The notes beneath the pieces were generated by a model. That model worked only from the letters and a program-made list of their open reading frames with translations. It searched no databases and was not told the origin of the DNA. 64,000 nucleotides of DNA from Serratia grimesii NBRC 13537 (GTDB taxonomy: Bacteria > Pseudomonadota > Gammaproteobacteria > Enterobacterales > Enterobacteriaceae): assembly GCF_001590905.1 (NCBI RefSeq), contig NZ_BCTT01000015.1, positions 62,001-126,000 on the forward strand, read 5' to 3'. Below, in pieces: positions 21,057 to 31,249 of the stretch (position 1 is the stretch's first letter; each line of letters begins with the position of its first letter). The position numbers and the translations under genes were made by a program.

Positions 21057-22346
21057 ATGTTTAAAAACCTGCGTTGGACCATCGTATTCCTGCTGTTTAT
21101 GGTTTACATGATCAACTACCTCGACCGCGTCGCGCTGTCGATTACCGTACCGATGATCGAGAAGGATCTGATGTTGAATGCCGAGCAGTTCGGCATCATC
21201 TTTGGCAGTTTCTTCTTCGGTTACGCCATCTTTAACTTTATCGGCGGGCTGGCGGTAGACAAATTCGGCCCAACGTTGGTGCTTGGCATTGCCGTCGGCC
21301 TGTGGTCCATCTTCTGCGGCATGACGGCATTAGCCACCGGCTTCTATTCCATGCTGATCCTACGCGTGCTGTTCGGCATGGCCGAAGGGCCAATCTGCGC
21401 CTCCGCCAATAAAATGATCAACGGCTGGTTCCCGAAAAAGCAGGCGGCGACCGCAATGGGCCTGCTCAGCGCCGGTTCCCCTTTGGGCGGTGCCGTGGCT
21501 GGGCCGATCGTCGGTTATCTGGCACTGGCATTCGGTTGGCGGCCAGCGTTTATGATTATCTGCTCGATCGGCATCGTTTGGATGCTGGTGTGGTTCTTCG
21601 TGGTGGCAGATAACCCGGCGAAAAGTAAACGCGTCAGTGACGAAGAGCTTGCGCTGATTAACCAGATGAAGGAAGAGACTCACAGTGCCGAAGAAGAACT
21701 GAGTAATGCCGCACACGGGCTGGGCTACTACCTGAAACAACCGATCATCCTGGTCACCGCGTTCGCCTTCTTCTGCTACAACTATATCCTGTTCTTCTTC
21801 CTGAGCTGGTTTCCGTCCTATCTGGTGCAAGCGCATAACCTGAACATCAAGGAAATGAGCCTCACCACCATGATCCCATGGATTGTCGGCTTTGTCGGGC
21901 TGGCGCTCGGCGGTTATATCTCCGACAAGATTTTCAATATTACCGGCAAGCTGCTGTTGTCACGCAAGATTGTGTTAGTCACCAGCCTGCTGGCAGCAGC
22001 CATTTGCGTGGCACTGGCAGGCACTGTCAGCAGTGTGGTCCCGGCGGTCATGCTGATGTCGGTATCAATATTCTTCCTATACATCACCGGTGCTATTTAC
22101 TGGGCAATCATTCAAGACGTTGTACATAAATCCCGGGTCGGTGGCGCCAGCGGCTTTATCCATCTGGTCGGTAGCGTTTCCGGCATCATTGGCCCGATAG
22201 TCACCGGTTACATTGTGCAGAACACCGGCAAATTCGACAGCGCCTTTATGCTGGCAGGCGGCGTTGCGGCGCTCGGGGCCGTACTGGTCTTGTTGGTGAT
22301 CAAAGCACCGCGCAACACCGTGCAACCGCAAATTTCAAAATCCTAA
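21057..22346 (+). CDS. MFS transporter, anion:cation symporter type (sugar acid)
   Basis: About 429 residues and 12 predicted membrane helices. The first helix reads YMINYLDRVALSITVP, the hallmark of the ACS family that includes DgoT, ExuT and GarP. GMAEGPICASANKMINGWFP in helix 4-5 is also typical. It would import a hexonate or hexuronate for RspA, RspB and the YdfI-like enzyme. The ATG at 21057 has GGAG seven bases upstream; an ATG at 21015 without such a site would add 14 polar residues. Confidence 0.87.
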   Translation: MFKNLRWTIVFLLFMVYMINYLDRVALSITVPMIEKDLMLNAEQFGIIFGSFFFGYAIFNFIGGLAVDKFGPTLVLGIAVGLWSIFCGMTALATGFYSMLILRVLFGMAEGPICASANKMINGWFPKKQAATAMGLLSAGSPLGGAVAGPIVGYLALAFGWRPAFMIICSIGIVWMLVWFFVVADNPAKSKRVSDEELALINQMKEETHSAEEELSNAAHGLGYYLKQPIILVTAFAFFCYNYILFFFLSWFPSYLVQAHNLNIKEMSLTTMIPWIVGFVGLALGGYISDKIFNITGKLLLSRKIVLVTSLLAAAICVALAGTVSSVVPAVMLMSVSIFFLYITGAIYWAIIQDVVHKSRVGGASGFIHLVGSVSGIIGPIVTGYIVQNTGKFDSAFMLAGGVAALGAVLVLLVIKAPRNTVQPQISKS

Positions 22347-22401
22347 CGCACTCGGGCGGCCGTCGCCGCCCTGTTCCCTGCCTCTCTTCAGGAATTCCAG
22401 C

Positions 22402-23874
22402 ATGACACTTTTCAGTAACAGCGTGCTGCCAGCGGCAATTGCGCAACCGAATTACGATCGCGCACGGCTTAAACCACGCATCATACATATTGGCTTCGGT
22501 GCATTTTTCCGCGCACATCAGGCCGTGTATGCCGAGCAACTGGCTAACGATCACACCAGCGACTGGGGCTACTGTGTGATCAGCATGCACAACGGCAGGC
22601 AAAAAATCGCCGATTTACAGCAGCAGGATTTGCGATATACGGTTGCCGAAATGAACAATGCGAGTTGGCACGGTCAGGTGATAGGCGTCGTCAGGCAGGC
22701 GTTACACTTGCAGGTTGACGGACTGGAAGCCGTGCTCGAGGCCATGGCACAGCCGGAAGTAGCTATCGTTTCATTGACCATCAGCGAGAAAGGCTATTGT
22801 TATCAACCCGCCAACGGCCAGTTACTGTCAGAACACCCAGATATTCAGCATGATGCCGTTAATCCGCAGCAACCACGCTCCGCCCCCGGATTGATCCTGG
22901 CCGCACTGCGGTTGCGCCGGGCACGGGGGTTGCCTCCGTTTACCGTGATGTCCTGCGACAATATGCCAGCCAACGGCCAGATTACGCGTAATGTATTAAC
23001 CCAACTGGCACAACGGCAAGACAATGAACAAGCGGTATGGATCGCACAGCACGTCGCGTTCCCCTCAACCATGGTCGATCGTATTGTCCCGGCAGTCACC
23101 TTGGATACGCTGCGATACATTGAGGATTTACTGGGTGGCGCCGTCGATCCGCTCGGGATCGCCTGCGAGCCGTTCCGCCAATGGGTGATCGAAGATAACT
23201 TCCCACAAGGCCGCCCCGATTGGGAAAAGGTCGGCGCCGGGTTGGTAAGCGACGTACTGCCCTACGAAGAAATGAAGTTACGGATGCTCAACGGCAGTCA
23301 CTCGTTTCTCGCTTATCTGGGTTATTTAGCCGGCTATGCACATATCAGCGACTGTATGCAGGACGAGCACTTCGTTAAAGCGGCACACCACTTGATGTTG
23401 GCTGAGCAAGCACCGACGCTGCACGTCTGCGGCGTGGATCTGGCACAGTACGCTGACTCGCTGCTGGCGCGTTACCGCAATACCGCACTCAAACACCGTA
23501 CCTGGCAGATTGCCATGGATGGTACCCAAAAACTGCCGCAGCGCTTGCTGGACTCAATTCGCTGGCATCTGACACACGACAGCAATTTTGATTGCCTGGC
23601 ATTAGGTATTGCCGGTTGGATGCGTTATGTCGGCGCTCAGGATGAACAGGGGCAGACTATCGAAATCTGCGATCCGTTGCGGGAACGTCTCGCAGATGCA
23701 GTCAATAACAGTCGAGAAGGCCCTGAACGAGTGTTGGCCTTACTGCAACTTGATACCGTCTTCGGGCATGATCTGCCCGATAACCCGCGCTTTGTCAGGG
23801 CGGTTACCGATGCCTATCAGACACTGTTGGTACAAGGTGCCAAGGCCAGCGTTGCCGGATTGTCACTCGGTTAA
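22402..23874 (+). CDS. ydfI: YdfI-like mannitol dehydrogenase-family oxidoreductase
   Basis: 490 residues of the polyol-specific long-chain dehydrogenase family (fructuronate reductase, mannitol dehydrogenase). PRIIHIGFGAFFRAHQAVY is the NAD-binding start; CDNMPANGQ, VDRIVPAVT and KLRMLNGSHSFLAYLGYL with the catalytic Lys follow. It is collinear with E. coli YdfI, which also lies in the rsp region. It likely reduces fructuronate or a similar keto-acid to an aldonate that RspA then dehydrates. A GC hairpin (GGGCGGC-cgtc-GCCGCCC, about 22355-22372) lies before it. Confidence 0.9.
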   Translation: MTLFSNSVLPAAIAQPNYDRARLKPRIIHIGFGAFFRAHQAVYAEQLANDHTSDWGYCVISMHNGRQKIADLQQQDLRYTVAEMNNASWHGQVIGVVRQALHLQVDGLEAVLEAMAQPEVAIVSLTISEKGYCYQPANGQLLSEHPDIQHDAVNPQQPRSAPGLILAALRLRRARGLPPFTVMSCDNMPANGQITRNVLTQLAQRQDNEQAVWIAQHVAFPSTMVDRIVPAVTLDTLRYIEDLLGGAVDPLGIACEPFRQWVIEDNFPQGRPDWEKVGAGLVSDVLPYEEMKLRMLNGSHSFLAYLGYLAGYAHISDCMQDEHFVKAAHHLMLAEQAPTLHVCGVDLAQYADSLLARYRNTALKHRTWQIAMDGTQKLPQRLLDSIRWHLTHDSNFDCLALGIAGWMRYVGAQDEQGQTIEICDPLRERLADAVNNSREGPERVLALLQLDTVFGHDLPDNPRFVRAVTDAYQTLLVQGAKASVAGLSLG

Positions 23875-24032
23875 TCTGCACTCAGCGTGCAGAGAAGTCA
23901 GTGAATCCATTCACCCAAAGCGTAAAATTGCTTTGTTCATCAAGCTGCGGAAGGATTTATCCGCCCGCAGCAAGCCGATAATCTGCTAGTATGGTGGCAT
24001 TCACACTCAAGCCTGAGTCATGAGTTGTCACC

Positions 24033-24719
24033 ATGTCTGAATCCTACAGTCTCACCAACAATCTCCCGGTCAACCAGCAAGTCTACCGTTTCCTGCGCAA
24101 GGATATCGTCGACTGCACCATTCCCCCTGGTACGCTGCTGTCCGAGAAAGAGATTTCCACCCGCTTTTGCGTTTCTCGCCAACCCGTGCGCGAAGCCTTT
24201 ATCAAATTGGCGGAGGCGGGATTGGTGCAGATTTTGCCGCAACGCGGTACGTTTGTGATGAAGATTTCTGCCAAGCGGGTGGCTGATGGACGTTTTATCC
24301 GTCAGGCGGTGGAATGCGCGATCGTGCGTCGCGCGGCGGAGCGGATCACACCGGAACAATTGATGACGCTGGAGCATAACTTGCATCGCCAGGAACTGGC
24401 GGCACAAAACCAGCAGACGCGTGAATTTCTGACGTTGGATGATAAATTTCACCAATTGTTGACCCAGTTTGCCGACTGTCCGTTGGCCTGGGAGACCATT
24501 GAAACTATCAAGGCCACCATGGACCGAGTCCGTTTTCTCAGCCTGAGTGAAGTCTCACCACCGGAAAGTTTGATCCAACAGCACTACCGCATTTTTGCGG
24601 CGCTGAAAGCGCAGGATGCAGACGCCGCCGAGCGCGCCATCCATGAGCATCTGCAAGAGATCATCTACTCCATTACCCCCATCGCCCTGCAAAACACCGA
24701 GTGGTTCGACGCCGAATAA
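24033..24719 (+). CDS. rspR: RspR (YdfH), GntR/FadR-family regulator
   Basis: 228 residues. The N-terminal winged helix has VNQQVYRFLRKDIVDCTI and the recognition helix in VSRQPVREAFIKL. The all-helical FCD ligand domain follows, with metal-binding D and H residues in LDDKFHQLLTQFADC. It matches E. coli YdfH/RspR throughout and likely represses the rsp genes until a sugar acid binds. It is transcribed in the same direction, 158 bases after ydfI, so it may have its own promoter. Confidence 0.9.
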   Translation: MSESYSLTNNLPVNQQVYRFLRKDIVDCTIPPGTLLSEKEISTRFCVSRQPVREAFIKLAEAGLVQILPQRGTFVMKISAKRVADGRFIRQAVECAIVRRAAERITPEQLMTLEHNLHRQELAAQNQQTREFLTLDDKFHQLLTQFADCPLAWETIETIKATMDRVRFLSLSEVSPPESLIQQHYRIFAALKAQDADAAERAIHEHLQEIIYSITPIALQNTEWFDAE

Positions 24720-24738
24720 TCAACTGCTTGCCAGTCAA

Positions 24739-24754
24739 GGGGGCGATCGCCCCC
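24739..24754. terminator. GC hairpin after rspR
   Basis: GGGGGC-GATC-GCCCCC, 20 bases after the rspR stop. There is no U-tract, so this is a weak terminator call. Confidence 0.35.
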
Positions 24755-24925
24755 ACGTATTTGGCCATGCAAATGGCATTTCCTCTCAATCGCATCTATT
24801 GTTTCTCCTTGCCATCAGGATTTCATTAATATCGTTTTATCAGCTTCAATCACCGCTTTTTGCTGCGCCGGTGGTCAGATGCCTTGCATTACCGGTGTAT
24901 GAAGAAGCTAAATCGGGAGTTAATC

Positions 24926-25975
24926 ATGACTGATATTGCACAGTTGTTAGGAAAGGAAGCGGAAGACCTGTTGCAACACCGCTGTACTACCATCCCTGCT
25001 GAAAATCTCTACTTACCGGGCGCCGACTTTGTTGACCGGATAATGATCGATAACAACCGTCCCAACACCGTTCTGCGTTCCATGCAAAGCCTGCTTAATC
25101 ACGGTCGTCTGGCTGGCACCGGTTATCTGTCAATTCTGCCTGTCGATCAGGGCATTGAGCACTCTGCCGGCGCGTCGTTTGCCGCCAACCCACTGTACTT
25201 TGATCCGAAAAATATTGTCGAACTGGCCATTGAGGCCGGTTGTAACTGTGTCGCCTCCACTTACGGCGTACTGGCGTCCGTATCACGACGCTATGCACAC
25301 AAAATTCCGTTCCTGGTCAAACTGAACCATAACGAAACCCTGAGCTATCCGACCCAATATGACCAGACGTTGTATGCCAGTGTCGAACAAGCGTTCAACA
25401 TGGGTGCAGTCGCGGTCGGTGCCACCATTTACTTTGGTTCTGAACAGTCACGCCGCCAGATTGAGGAAATTTCGATCGCCTTTGAGCGTGCCCATGAACT
25501 GGGTATGGTCACCGTGCTGTGGGCCTATCTGCGTAACCCGGCATTCAATAAAGACGGGGTGGATTATCATTCCAGCGCCGATCTCACCGGTCAGGCTAAC
25601 CATATTGCCGCCACCATCGGTGCCGATATCGTTAAGCAGAAAATGGCGGAAAACAACGGCGGCTATCGCGCAGTGAAATTCGGTTATACCGATGACCGCG
25701 TCTACAGCAAACTGACCACCGACCACCCGATCGATCTGGTGCGTTACCAACTGGCCAACTGCTATATGGGCCGCGCCGGGCTGATTAACTCCGGCGGTGC
25801 TGCCGGTGAAAACGACCTTCAGGAATCGGTGCGTACTGCAGTTATCAACAAACGCGCAGGCGGCATGGGTCTGATCCTGGGACGTAAAGCGTTCAAGAAA
25901 TCGATGAAAGAAGGTGTGGCGTTGATCAATGCCGTTCAGGACACCTATCTGGACAAGAAAGTTACCATCGCCTGA
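24926..25975 (+). CDS. fbaB: FbaB, class I (DhnA-type) fructose-bisphosphate aldolase
   Basis: 349 residues, nearly collinear with E. coli FbaB ([19 protein letters not shown]). Motifs: [30 protein letters not shown] and [17 protein letters not shown]; the last Lys region holds the Schiff-base lysine of this family. It cleaves fructose-1,6-bisphosphate in glycolysis/gluconeogenesis, typically under gluconeogenic growth. The ATG at 24926 follows CGGGAGTTAATC; earlier in-frame starts lack a ribosome site. Confidence 0.96.
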   Translation: MTDIAQLLGKEAEDLLQHRCTTIPAENLYLPGADFVDRIMIDNNRPNTVLRSMQSLLNHGRLAGTGYLSILPVDQGIEHSAGASFAANPLYFDPKNIVELAIEAGCNCVASTYGVLASVSRRYAHKIPFLVKLNHNETLSYPTQYDQTLYASVEQAFNMGAVAVGATIYFGSEQSRRQIEEISIAFERAHELGMVTVLWAYLRNPAFNKDGVDYHSSADLTGQANHIAATIGADIVKQKMAENNGGYRAVKFGYTDDRVYSKLTTDHPIDLVRYQLANCYMGRAGLINSGGAAGENDLQESVRTAVINKRAGGMGLILGRKAFKKSMKEGVALINAVQDTYLDKKVTIA

Positions 25976-26007
25976 TCACGACGGCGGCAAGTACATACAG
26001 TTCCCCC

Positions 26008-26031
26008 AGCCCGGTTCGCCGGGCTTTTTCA
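26008..26031 (+). terminator. Rho-independent terminator of fbaB
   Basis: AGCCCGG-TTCG-CCGGGCT followed by TTTTC: a stable UUCG-type tetraloop hairpin. Confidence 0.92.
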
Positions 26032-26136
26032 TGGCTTTTATCTGCTGACCTCCCCTTCCAGCCTAACGATAACCACGCTTTTATGTTATTTTTCTTTCAT
26101 TATTAACTTTCACAATAAAATATTTATCTTTCAAAT

Positions 26137-26152
26137 TGTGATCTATTTAAAA
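26137..26152 (+). promoter_or_regulatory. Possible CRP site upstream of srlA
   Basis: AATTGTGATCT gives a perfect CRP left half (TGTGA at 26137-26141); the right half (TAAAA) is poor. It lies 107 bases before srlA in an AT-rich leader. The E. coli srl operon is CRP-dependent, which supports but does not prove it. Confidence 0.4.
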
Positions 26153-26243
26153 CAAATGAATCCGTAAAGTGATTAGTGTAAGGCCCATGGCGACAGAGCT
26201 GCCATTCGCTCCAGGCCATACCTTCCATCTCAGGAGAACAATA

Positions 26244-26792
26244 ATGATTGAGCTAATCACTCACGGTGCCGAATGGTTTATCGGCCTGTTTCAGAAAGGC
26301 GGTGAAGTGTTTGTCGGCATGGTGACTGGCATTTTACCTTTGTTAATCAGCTTGTTGGTCATTATGAAAGCGCTGATTAAATTTGTTGGCCAGGAACGTA
26401 TTGAACGCTTGGCGCAGCGCTGCGCGGGAAACCCTGTTTCACGCTATCTGCTGCTGCCGCTGCTCGGCACCTTTGTTTTTTGTAACCCGATGACCCTCAG
26501 CCTCGGGCGTTTTATGCCCGAGAAATACAAACCCAGCTACTACGCGGCGGCATCCTACAGCTGCCACTCAATGAATGGCCTGTTCCCACATATCAATCCC
26601 GGCGAACTGTTCGTTTACCTCGGCATCGCCAGCGGGCTGACCACTCTCGGCCTGCCACTTGGGCCACTGGCAGTGAGCTATTTTCTGGTCGGGCTGTTTA
26701 CCAACTTTTTCCGCGGTTGGGTAACCGATCTCACCACCAGCCTGTTCGAACGCAAGATGGGCATCCGCCTAGACCGTCAGGTGCAACTTTAA
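26244..26792 (+). CDS. srlA: SrlA, sorbitol PTS component IIC
   Basis: 182 residues with several membrane helices and the family motifs [20 protein letters not shown] and [19 protein letters not shown]. With SrlE and SrlB it imports D-sorbitol and phosphorylates it to sorbitol-6-phosphate. The ATG at 26244 follows CAGGAGAACAATA; an upstream in-frame start at 26169 lies in the leader. First gene of the seven-gene srl operon. Confidence 0.94.
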   Translation: MIELITHGAEWFIGLFQKGGEVFVGMVTGILPLLISLLVIMKALIKFVGQERIERLAQRCAGNPVSRYLLLPLLGTFVFCNPMTLSLGRFMPEKYKPSYYAAASYSCHSMNGLFPHINPGELFVYLGIASGLTTLGLPLGPLAVSYFLVGLFTNFFRGWVTDLTTSLFERKMGIRLDRQVQL

Positions 26793-26807
26793 TCAGTGGA
26801 GTGCAGC

Positions 26808-27788
26808 ATGAGTGCTTATATCCGTATTGAGAAAGGCGCCAGCGGCTGGGGCGGCCCATTACAGTTACCTATCGAGCCGGGCAAAAAAGTGGTGTACATC
26901 ACCGCAGGAACCCGTCCGTCGATCGTCGATCGACTCAGTGAACTGACTGGCTGGCCTGCCGTCGACGGCTTCAAGGAAGGTGAACCGCCGGCAGACGAGA
27001 TTGGTGTGATGGTGATTGACTGTGGGGGCACCCTACGCTGTGGTTTGTACCCTAAACGTCGTATTCCTACAGTCAATATCCACGCCACTGGCCAATCAGG
27101 CCCACTGGCAAAGTTTATCCTCGAGGACATCTACGTTTCTGGGGTACGTGATAACAACATCAGCCGGGTAGAGTCGGAAACGGATGTGGTGCAAGCCGTC
27201 TCTCCCCTCCAGTCAACGGGACGGGATTACGACACCAGTAAAAAAATCACCGAGCAGAGTGACGGCCTGTTGGCGAAAGTCGGCATGGGCATGGGATCGG
27301 TGGTCGCCGTGTTCTTCCAGGCGGGTCGCGACACCATCGACACAGTACTGAAAACCATTCTGCCGTTTATGGCATTCGTCTCGGCGTTGATCGGCATCAT
27401 CATGGCATCCGGTTTGGGGGATTTCATCGCCCATGGCCTGACGCCGTTAGCCAGCAGCCCCATTGGTCTGGTGACGCTGGCGCTGATTTGCTCCTTCCCG
27501 CTGCTGTCACCCTTCCTGGGCCCCGGCGCGGTGATCGCTCAGGTGATAGGTGTGCTGGTTGGGGTACAAATTGGCCTGGGCCATATCCCGCCGCAACTGG
27601 CACTGCCCGCACTGTTTGCGATCAATGCACAAGCCGCCTGCGACTTTATTCCGGTGGGCCTATCGCTGGCGGAAGCCAAGCAGGACACGGTGCGAGTCGG
27701 TGTGCCTTCGGTCTTAGTCGGGCGTTTCCTGACCGGCGCACCCACAGTGCTGATCGCCTGGGCCGCCTCGGCCTTCATTTACCAATAA
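26808..27788 (+). CDS. srlE: SrlE, sorbitol PTS component IIB/IIC2
   Basis: 326 residues. The N-terminal cytosolic IIB domain has the phosphorylated Cys in [19 protein letters not shown]; after residue 160 come membrane helices ([19 protein letters not shown] ... [16 protein letters not shown]). The ATG at 26808 has GTGGAG six bases before it. Fifteen bases after srlA. Confidence 0.93.
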   Translation: MSAYIRIEKGASGWGGPLQLPIEPGKKVVYITAGTRPSIVDRLSELTGWPAVDGFKEGEPPADEIGVMVIDCGGTLRCGLYPKRRIPTVNIHATGQSGPLAKFILEDIYVSGVRDNNISRVESETDVVQAVSPLQSTGRDYDTSKKITEQSDGLLAKVGMGMGSVVAVFFQAGRDTIDTVLKTILPFMAFVSALIGIIMASGLGDFIAHGLTPLASSPIGLVTLALICSFPLLSPFLGPGAVIAQVIGVLVGVQIGLGHIPPQLALPALFAINAQAACDFIPVGLSLAEAKQDTVRVGVPSVLVGRFLTGAPTVLIAWAASAFIYQ

Positions 27789-27809
27789 CCTTACTGCCAG
27801 GGGCTAGTT

Positions 27810-28172
27810 ATGAATACCATTTTCCAAACCACCATCACGCAGATTGGCGGTAGTGCCCGCGATGCGCTGTTTGATGACATGCTGATCACCTTTCGTGAAG
27901 GTGCACCGGCAGACATCGAAGAGTTTTGTTTTATCCACCAACACGGCAATACCCTCGGCGAACTGCGAGCCGGTGGATGGATGGAATTGGCGGATCAACG
28001 CTATCCGATCACTGCCGTCGGCAATGTTGCCAGCCAAAATTTGCGTGAGCTGGGCCACCTAACCGTGCGTTTTGACGGGGAAACCCAGGCCGAATTTCCT
28101 GGTTCGATCCATGTTTCCGGCACCACGCCAATTGATATTCCGATAGGCAGTACGCTGAAATTTATCGCATAA
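27810..28172 (+). CDS. srlB: SrlB, sorbitol PTS component IIA
   Basis: 120 residues of the glucitol IIA family; it passes the phosphoryl group from HPr to SrlE. The likely phosphorylated His is in FIHQHGNTLGEL, around residue 45. It lies between srlE and srlD with short gaps. Confidence 0.92.
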   Translation: MNTIFQTTITQIGGSARDALFDDMLITFREGAPADIEEFCFIHQHGNTLGELRAGGWMELADQRYPITAVGNVASQNLRELGHLTVRFDGETQAEFPGSIHVSGTTPIDIPIGSTLKFIA

Positions 28173-28182
28173 GGAGTAGACC

Positions 28183-28962
28183 ATGTCTGAAGTAGCTGTA
28201 GTGATTGGCGGAGGCCAAACATTAGGTGCATTTTTGTGCCTGGGACTGGCGCAGGCGGGTTACCGCGTGGCGGTGGCCGATTTAAACGCAGATAACGCCC
28301 AACAGGTGGCGCAGCAGATTAATGACCAATACGGCGCAGGTTGTGCACAGGGCTTTCCGGCCGACGCCACCGATGAACAAAGCGTGATGAAACTGGCGGC
28401 GGCGGTTGATCGTACATTTGGACAGACCAACCTGCTGGTGTACAGCGCGGGTATCGCCAAGGCGGCTCCGATCACCGATTTTCCGTTAGGGGATTTTGAC
28501 CGTTCTCTACAGGTCAATCTGGTGGGCTATTTTCTTTGTGCCCGCGAGTTTTCCCGCCTGATGATCCGCGATGGCATTGCCGGACGCATCATTCAGATCA
28601 ACTCCAAGTCCGGTAAGGTCGGCAGTAAGCACAATTCAGGCTACAGTGCCGCCAAGTTCGGCGGCGTCGGGCTCACCCAATCACTGGCGCTTGATCTGGC
28701 GGAGTACGGCATTACCGTCCATTCACTGATGCTTGGTAATCTGCTGAAGTCGCCGATGTTCCAGTCGTTGCTGCCACAGTACGCACAGAAATTGGGGATC
28801 CAACCGGATCAGGTTGAAAAATATTACACCGATAAAGTGCCACTGAAACGCGGCTGTGACTATCAGGATGTCCTGAATACCCTGCTGTTTTATGCCAGCG
28901 ACAAGGCGTCCTACTGCACGGGTCAGTCAATCAATATTACCGGCGGTCAGGTGATGTTCTGA
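28183..28962 (+). CDS. srlD: SrlD, sorbitol-6-phosphate 2-dehydrogenase
   Basis: 259 residues, short-chain dehydrogenase. NAD loop GGGQTLGAFLCLGLA at the N-terminus, SAGIAKAAPI, the catalytic Ser region INSKSGKVGSKHNS, and the catalytic YSAAK. It oxidises sorbitol-6-phosphate to fructose-6-phosphate. Ten bases after srlB, GGAG site before the ATG. Confidence 0.95.
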   Translation: MSEVAVVIGGGQTLGAFLCLGLAQAGYRVAVADLNADNAQQVAQQINDQYGAGCAQGFPADATDEQSVMKLAAAVDRTFGQTNLLVYSAGIAKAAPITDFPLGDFDRSLQVNLVGYFLCAREFSRLMIRDGIAGRIIQINSKSGKVGSKHNSGYSAAKFGGVGLTQSLALDLAEYGITVHSLMLGNLLKSPMFQSLLPQYAQKLGIQPDQVEKYYTDKVPLKRGCDYQDVLNTLLFYASDKASYCTGQSINITGGQVMF

Positions 28963-28976
28963 TCGGATTACCCCTC

Positions 28977-28994
28977 CCTCTCCCTTAGGAGAGG
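28977..28994 (+). other. Hairpin between srlD and gutM
   Basis: CCTCTCC-CTTA-GGAGAGG followed by AAAC. It has no U-tract, so it more likely protects the upstream mRNA or tunes downstream expression than ends transcription. Confidence 0.5.
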
Positions 28995-29014
28995 GAAACT
29001 AAACAGGAGACAAC

Positions 29015-29371
29015 ATGACCCAGGCATTAATCATTTTCGCCGTGCTGGCCTGGCTACTGCAAATCGCTTTCGGCTGGTGGCAGCTCCAACGTTTTAACCG
29101 CGCCTTCGACGGCCTATGCCGACTGGGTACCGTCGGTGTCGGGCGTTCTGGCGGGCGCTTTCAGCCACGGGTAGTACTGGCACTGGCTTTCGATACCGAG
29201 CAACGGGTCTGCGGCAGTATGCTGATGCGTGGCCTGACCATCTTCGCGCAACCACGACAGATCGCCCGTCTGCACGGACTTCATCAGAGAGATCTTCTCC
29301 CGGATGTGATCTTCCCCGAGGATCGCGCATGCCAGACTGCACTATCGTTAGCGATTGCCCCTAAATCATGA
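29015..29371 (+). CDS. gutM: GutM, glucitol operon activator
   Basis: 118 residues. One N-terminal membrane-like segment (ALIIFAVLAWLLQIAFGWWQL) is followed by RFNRAFDGLCRLGTVGVGRSGGRFQPRVV (first part RFNRAFDGL is diagnostic). It matches GutM, the activator encoded inside the srl operon of E. coli. The mechanism is not well defined. CAGGAGACAAC precedes the ATG. Confidence 0.9.
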   Translation: MTQALIIFAVLAWLLQIAFGWWQLQRFNRAFDGLCRLGTVGVGRSGGRFQPRVVLALAFDTEQRVCGSMLMRGLTIFAQPRQIARLHGLHQRDLLPDVIFPEDRACQTALSLAIAPKS

Positions 29372-29454
29372 TATTTTCACATTAAAAGACATTACCTTTC
29401 ATGTTGAATTATTCGTTGAAGGGAAATGCTCAACTCTTGTGAACAGGACGGGCT

Positions 29455-30228
29455 ATGAAACCAAAGCAGCGGCAGGCCGCTATCCTTGAATATCTGCAGC
29501 GGCATGGTAAAACGGCAGTGGATGCTCTGGCAGCACACTTCGCCACCACGGGAACCACTATCCGCAAAGACCTCACCCTGCTGGAAGACGAAGGCGAAGT
29601 AATCCGCACATACGGTGGCGTGGTTCTCAGCCGCGATGATGGCGATCAGCCCATCGACCGTAAAACCCACATCAATACCGAGAAGAAACGTCAGATCGCC
29701 TACGCCGCCATCAAACTGATCAACGATGGCGACTCACTGATTTTCGATGCTGGCAGTACTGTGCTGCAAATGGTACCGCATCTGGCGCAGTTCAATAACA
29801 TCACCGTGATGACCAATAGCCTGCATATCGTCAATGCGCTGGTGGAGCTGGATAACGACCAGACCATCCTGATGCCCGGCGGTACCTACCGCAAAAAATC
29901 GGCGTCCTTTCACGGCAGCCTGGCAGAATCGGCTTTCCAACAGTTCAGCTTCGACAAACTGTTTATCGGGGCGGACGGCGTAGATCTCAACGCGGGTGTC
30001 ACTACTTTTAACGAGGTGCATAACGTCAGTAAGGCAATGTGCGAAGCCGCCAGCCGCATTATTCTTCTGGTAGACTCGTCAAAATTCGGCCGTAAAAGTC
30101 CGAATGTGGTCTGCGAATTGGGCGCCGTTGATACACTGATTACGGATAAAAACATCAACCCGGATTATCTCGCTGCGCTGCAAGCGAAAGGTATCAATAT
30201 CATTCTGGTAGGAGATTCTGATGAGTAA
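29455..30228 (+). CDS. srlR: SrlR (GutR), DeoR-family repressor
   Basis: 257 residues. An N-terminal helix-turn-helix ([31 protein letters not shown]) is followed by the DeoR sugar-phosphate sensor domain ([39 protein letters not shown]). It represses the operon until sorbitol-6-phosphate or a related compound is present. It overlaps gutQ by eight bases. Confidence 0.93.
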   Translation: MKPKQRQAAILEYLQRHGKTAVDALAAHFATTGTTIRKDLTLLEDEGEVIRTYGGVVLSRDDGDQPIDRKTHINTEKKRQIAYAAIKLINDGDSLIFDAGSTVLQMVPHLAQFNNITVMTNSLHIVNALVELDNDQTILMPGGTYRKKSASFHGSLAESAFQQFSFDKLFIGADGVDLNAGVTTFNEVHNVSKAMCEAASRIILLVDSSKFGRKSPNVVCELGAVDTLITDKNINPDYLAALQAKGINIILVGDSDE

Positions 30229-31192
30229 CGCCACGGCCCTTCTGGCCTTTGCCCGCGAAACACTGGAGATTGAGCTGACTGAAGCGCAACGTCTGCTGGA
30301 AAGGCTGGATGACAATTTTGTCTGTGCCTGCGAACTGCTACTGAACTGCCGTGGCAAGGCCGTGGTTTCCGGCATTGGTAAATCCGGTCATATTGGCAAA
30401 AAAATCGCCGCTTCACTGGCCAGTACCGGCACACCGTCGTTCTTTGTACACCCGGCTGAAGCGCTGCACGGCGATCTCGGGATGATCGGAGCCGATGATG
30501 TGGTGGTGTTTATCTCGTATTCAGGCCGAGCCAAAGAACTGGATCTGATCCTGCCGCTGCTGGCGGAAAATAATATCCCGGTGATCGCCATCACTGGCGG
30601 TAAAGAGTCACCGTTGGCACTGGCAGCCGCCTGCATGCTGGATATCAGTGTCGAACGTGAAGCTTGCCCAATGGGGCTGGCGCCGACGTCCAGCGCAGTC
30701 AATACGCTGATGATGGGCGATGCACTGGCCATGGCGCTGATGCGTCAACGCGGTTTCAACGCCGAAGATTTTGCCCGCTCGCATCCAGGTGGCAGCCTGG
30801 GGGCACGTTTACTGAATCGGGTACATCACCTGATGCGCACAGGCGATCGCCTGCCTCAGGTCAGTGAAAATGCCAACGTCATGGAAGCGATGCTTGAACT
30901 GAGCCGCACCGGACTGGGCTTGGTACCCGTATGTAACGCGCAGCAGAAAGTGGTTGGCGTATTTACCGATGGCGACCTGCGTCGCTGGCTGGTGAAAGGC
31001 AATAGCCTACAGGATGCGTTAAGCCCAGCGATTACCCGCCCCGGCTACCGTTTGCCAGAACAGTGGCGCGCCGGAGAAGCGTTAGAGGCGTTACACGAAC
31101 AGCACATCAGCGCCGCCCCTGTGGTCAATTTGGATGGCGTGCTGGTGGGCGCGATCAACCTGCATGACCTGCATCAAGCCGGGATCGGCTAA
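30221..31192 (+). CDS. gutQ: GutQ, arabinose-5-phosphate isomerase
   Basis: 323 residues. SIS domain with [20 protein letters not shown] and [10 protein letters not shown], then two CBS domains ([41 protein letters not shown]). It converts ribulose-5-phosphate to arabinose-5-phosphate and is a paralogue of KdsD. Last gene of the srl operon; its start overlaps srlR. Confidence 0.94.
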   Translation: MSNATALLAFARETLEIELTEAQRLLERLDDNFVCACELLLNCRGKAVVSGIGKSGHIGKKIAASLASTGTPSFFVHPAEALHGDLGMIGADDVVVFISYSGRAKELDLILPLLAENNIPVIAITGGKESPLALAAACMLDISVEREACPMGLAPTSSAVNTLMMGDALAMALMRQRGFNAEDFARSHPGGSLGARLLNRVHHLMRTGDRLPQVSENANVMEAMLELSRTGLGLVPVCNAQQKVVGVFTDGDLRRWLVKGNSLQDALSPAITRPGYRLPEQWRAGEALEALHEQHISAAPVVNLDGVLVGAINLHDLHQAGIG

Positions 31193-31204
31193 CTAAGCTA
31201 AAGA

Positions 31205-31224
31205 AACCCGCAGCAATGCGGGTT
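31205..31224 (+). terminator. Terminator of the srl operon
   Basis: AACCCGC-agcaat-GCGGGTT followed by CCTCCTT, 12 bases after the gutQ stop. The stem is good, the U-tract poor. Confidence 0.65.
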
Positions 31225-31249
31225 CCTCCTTGCCGGTTCATCTCGGGTA

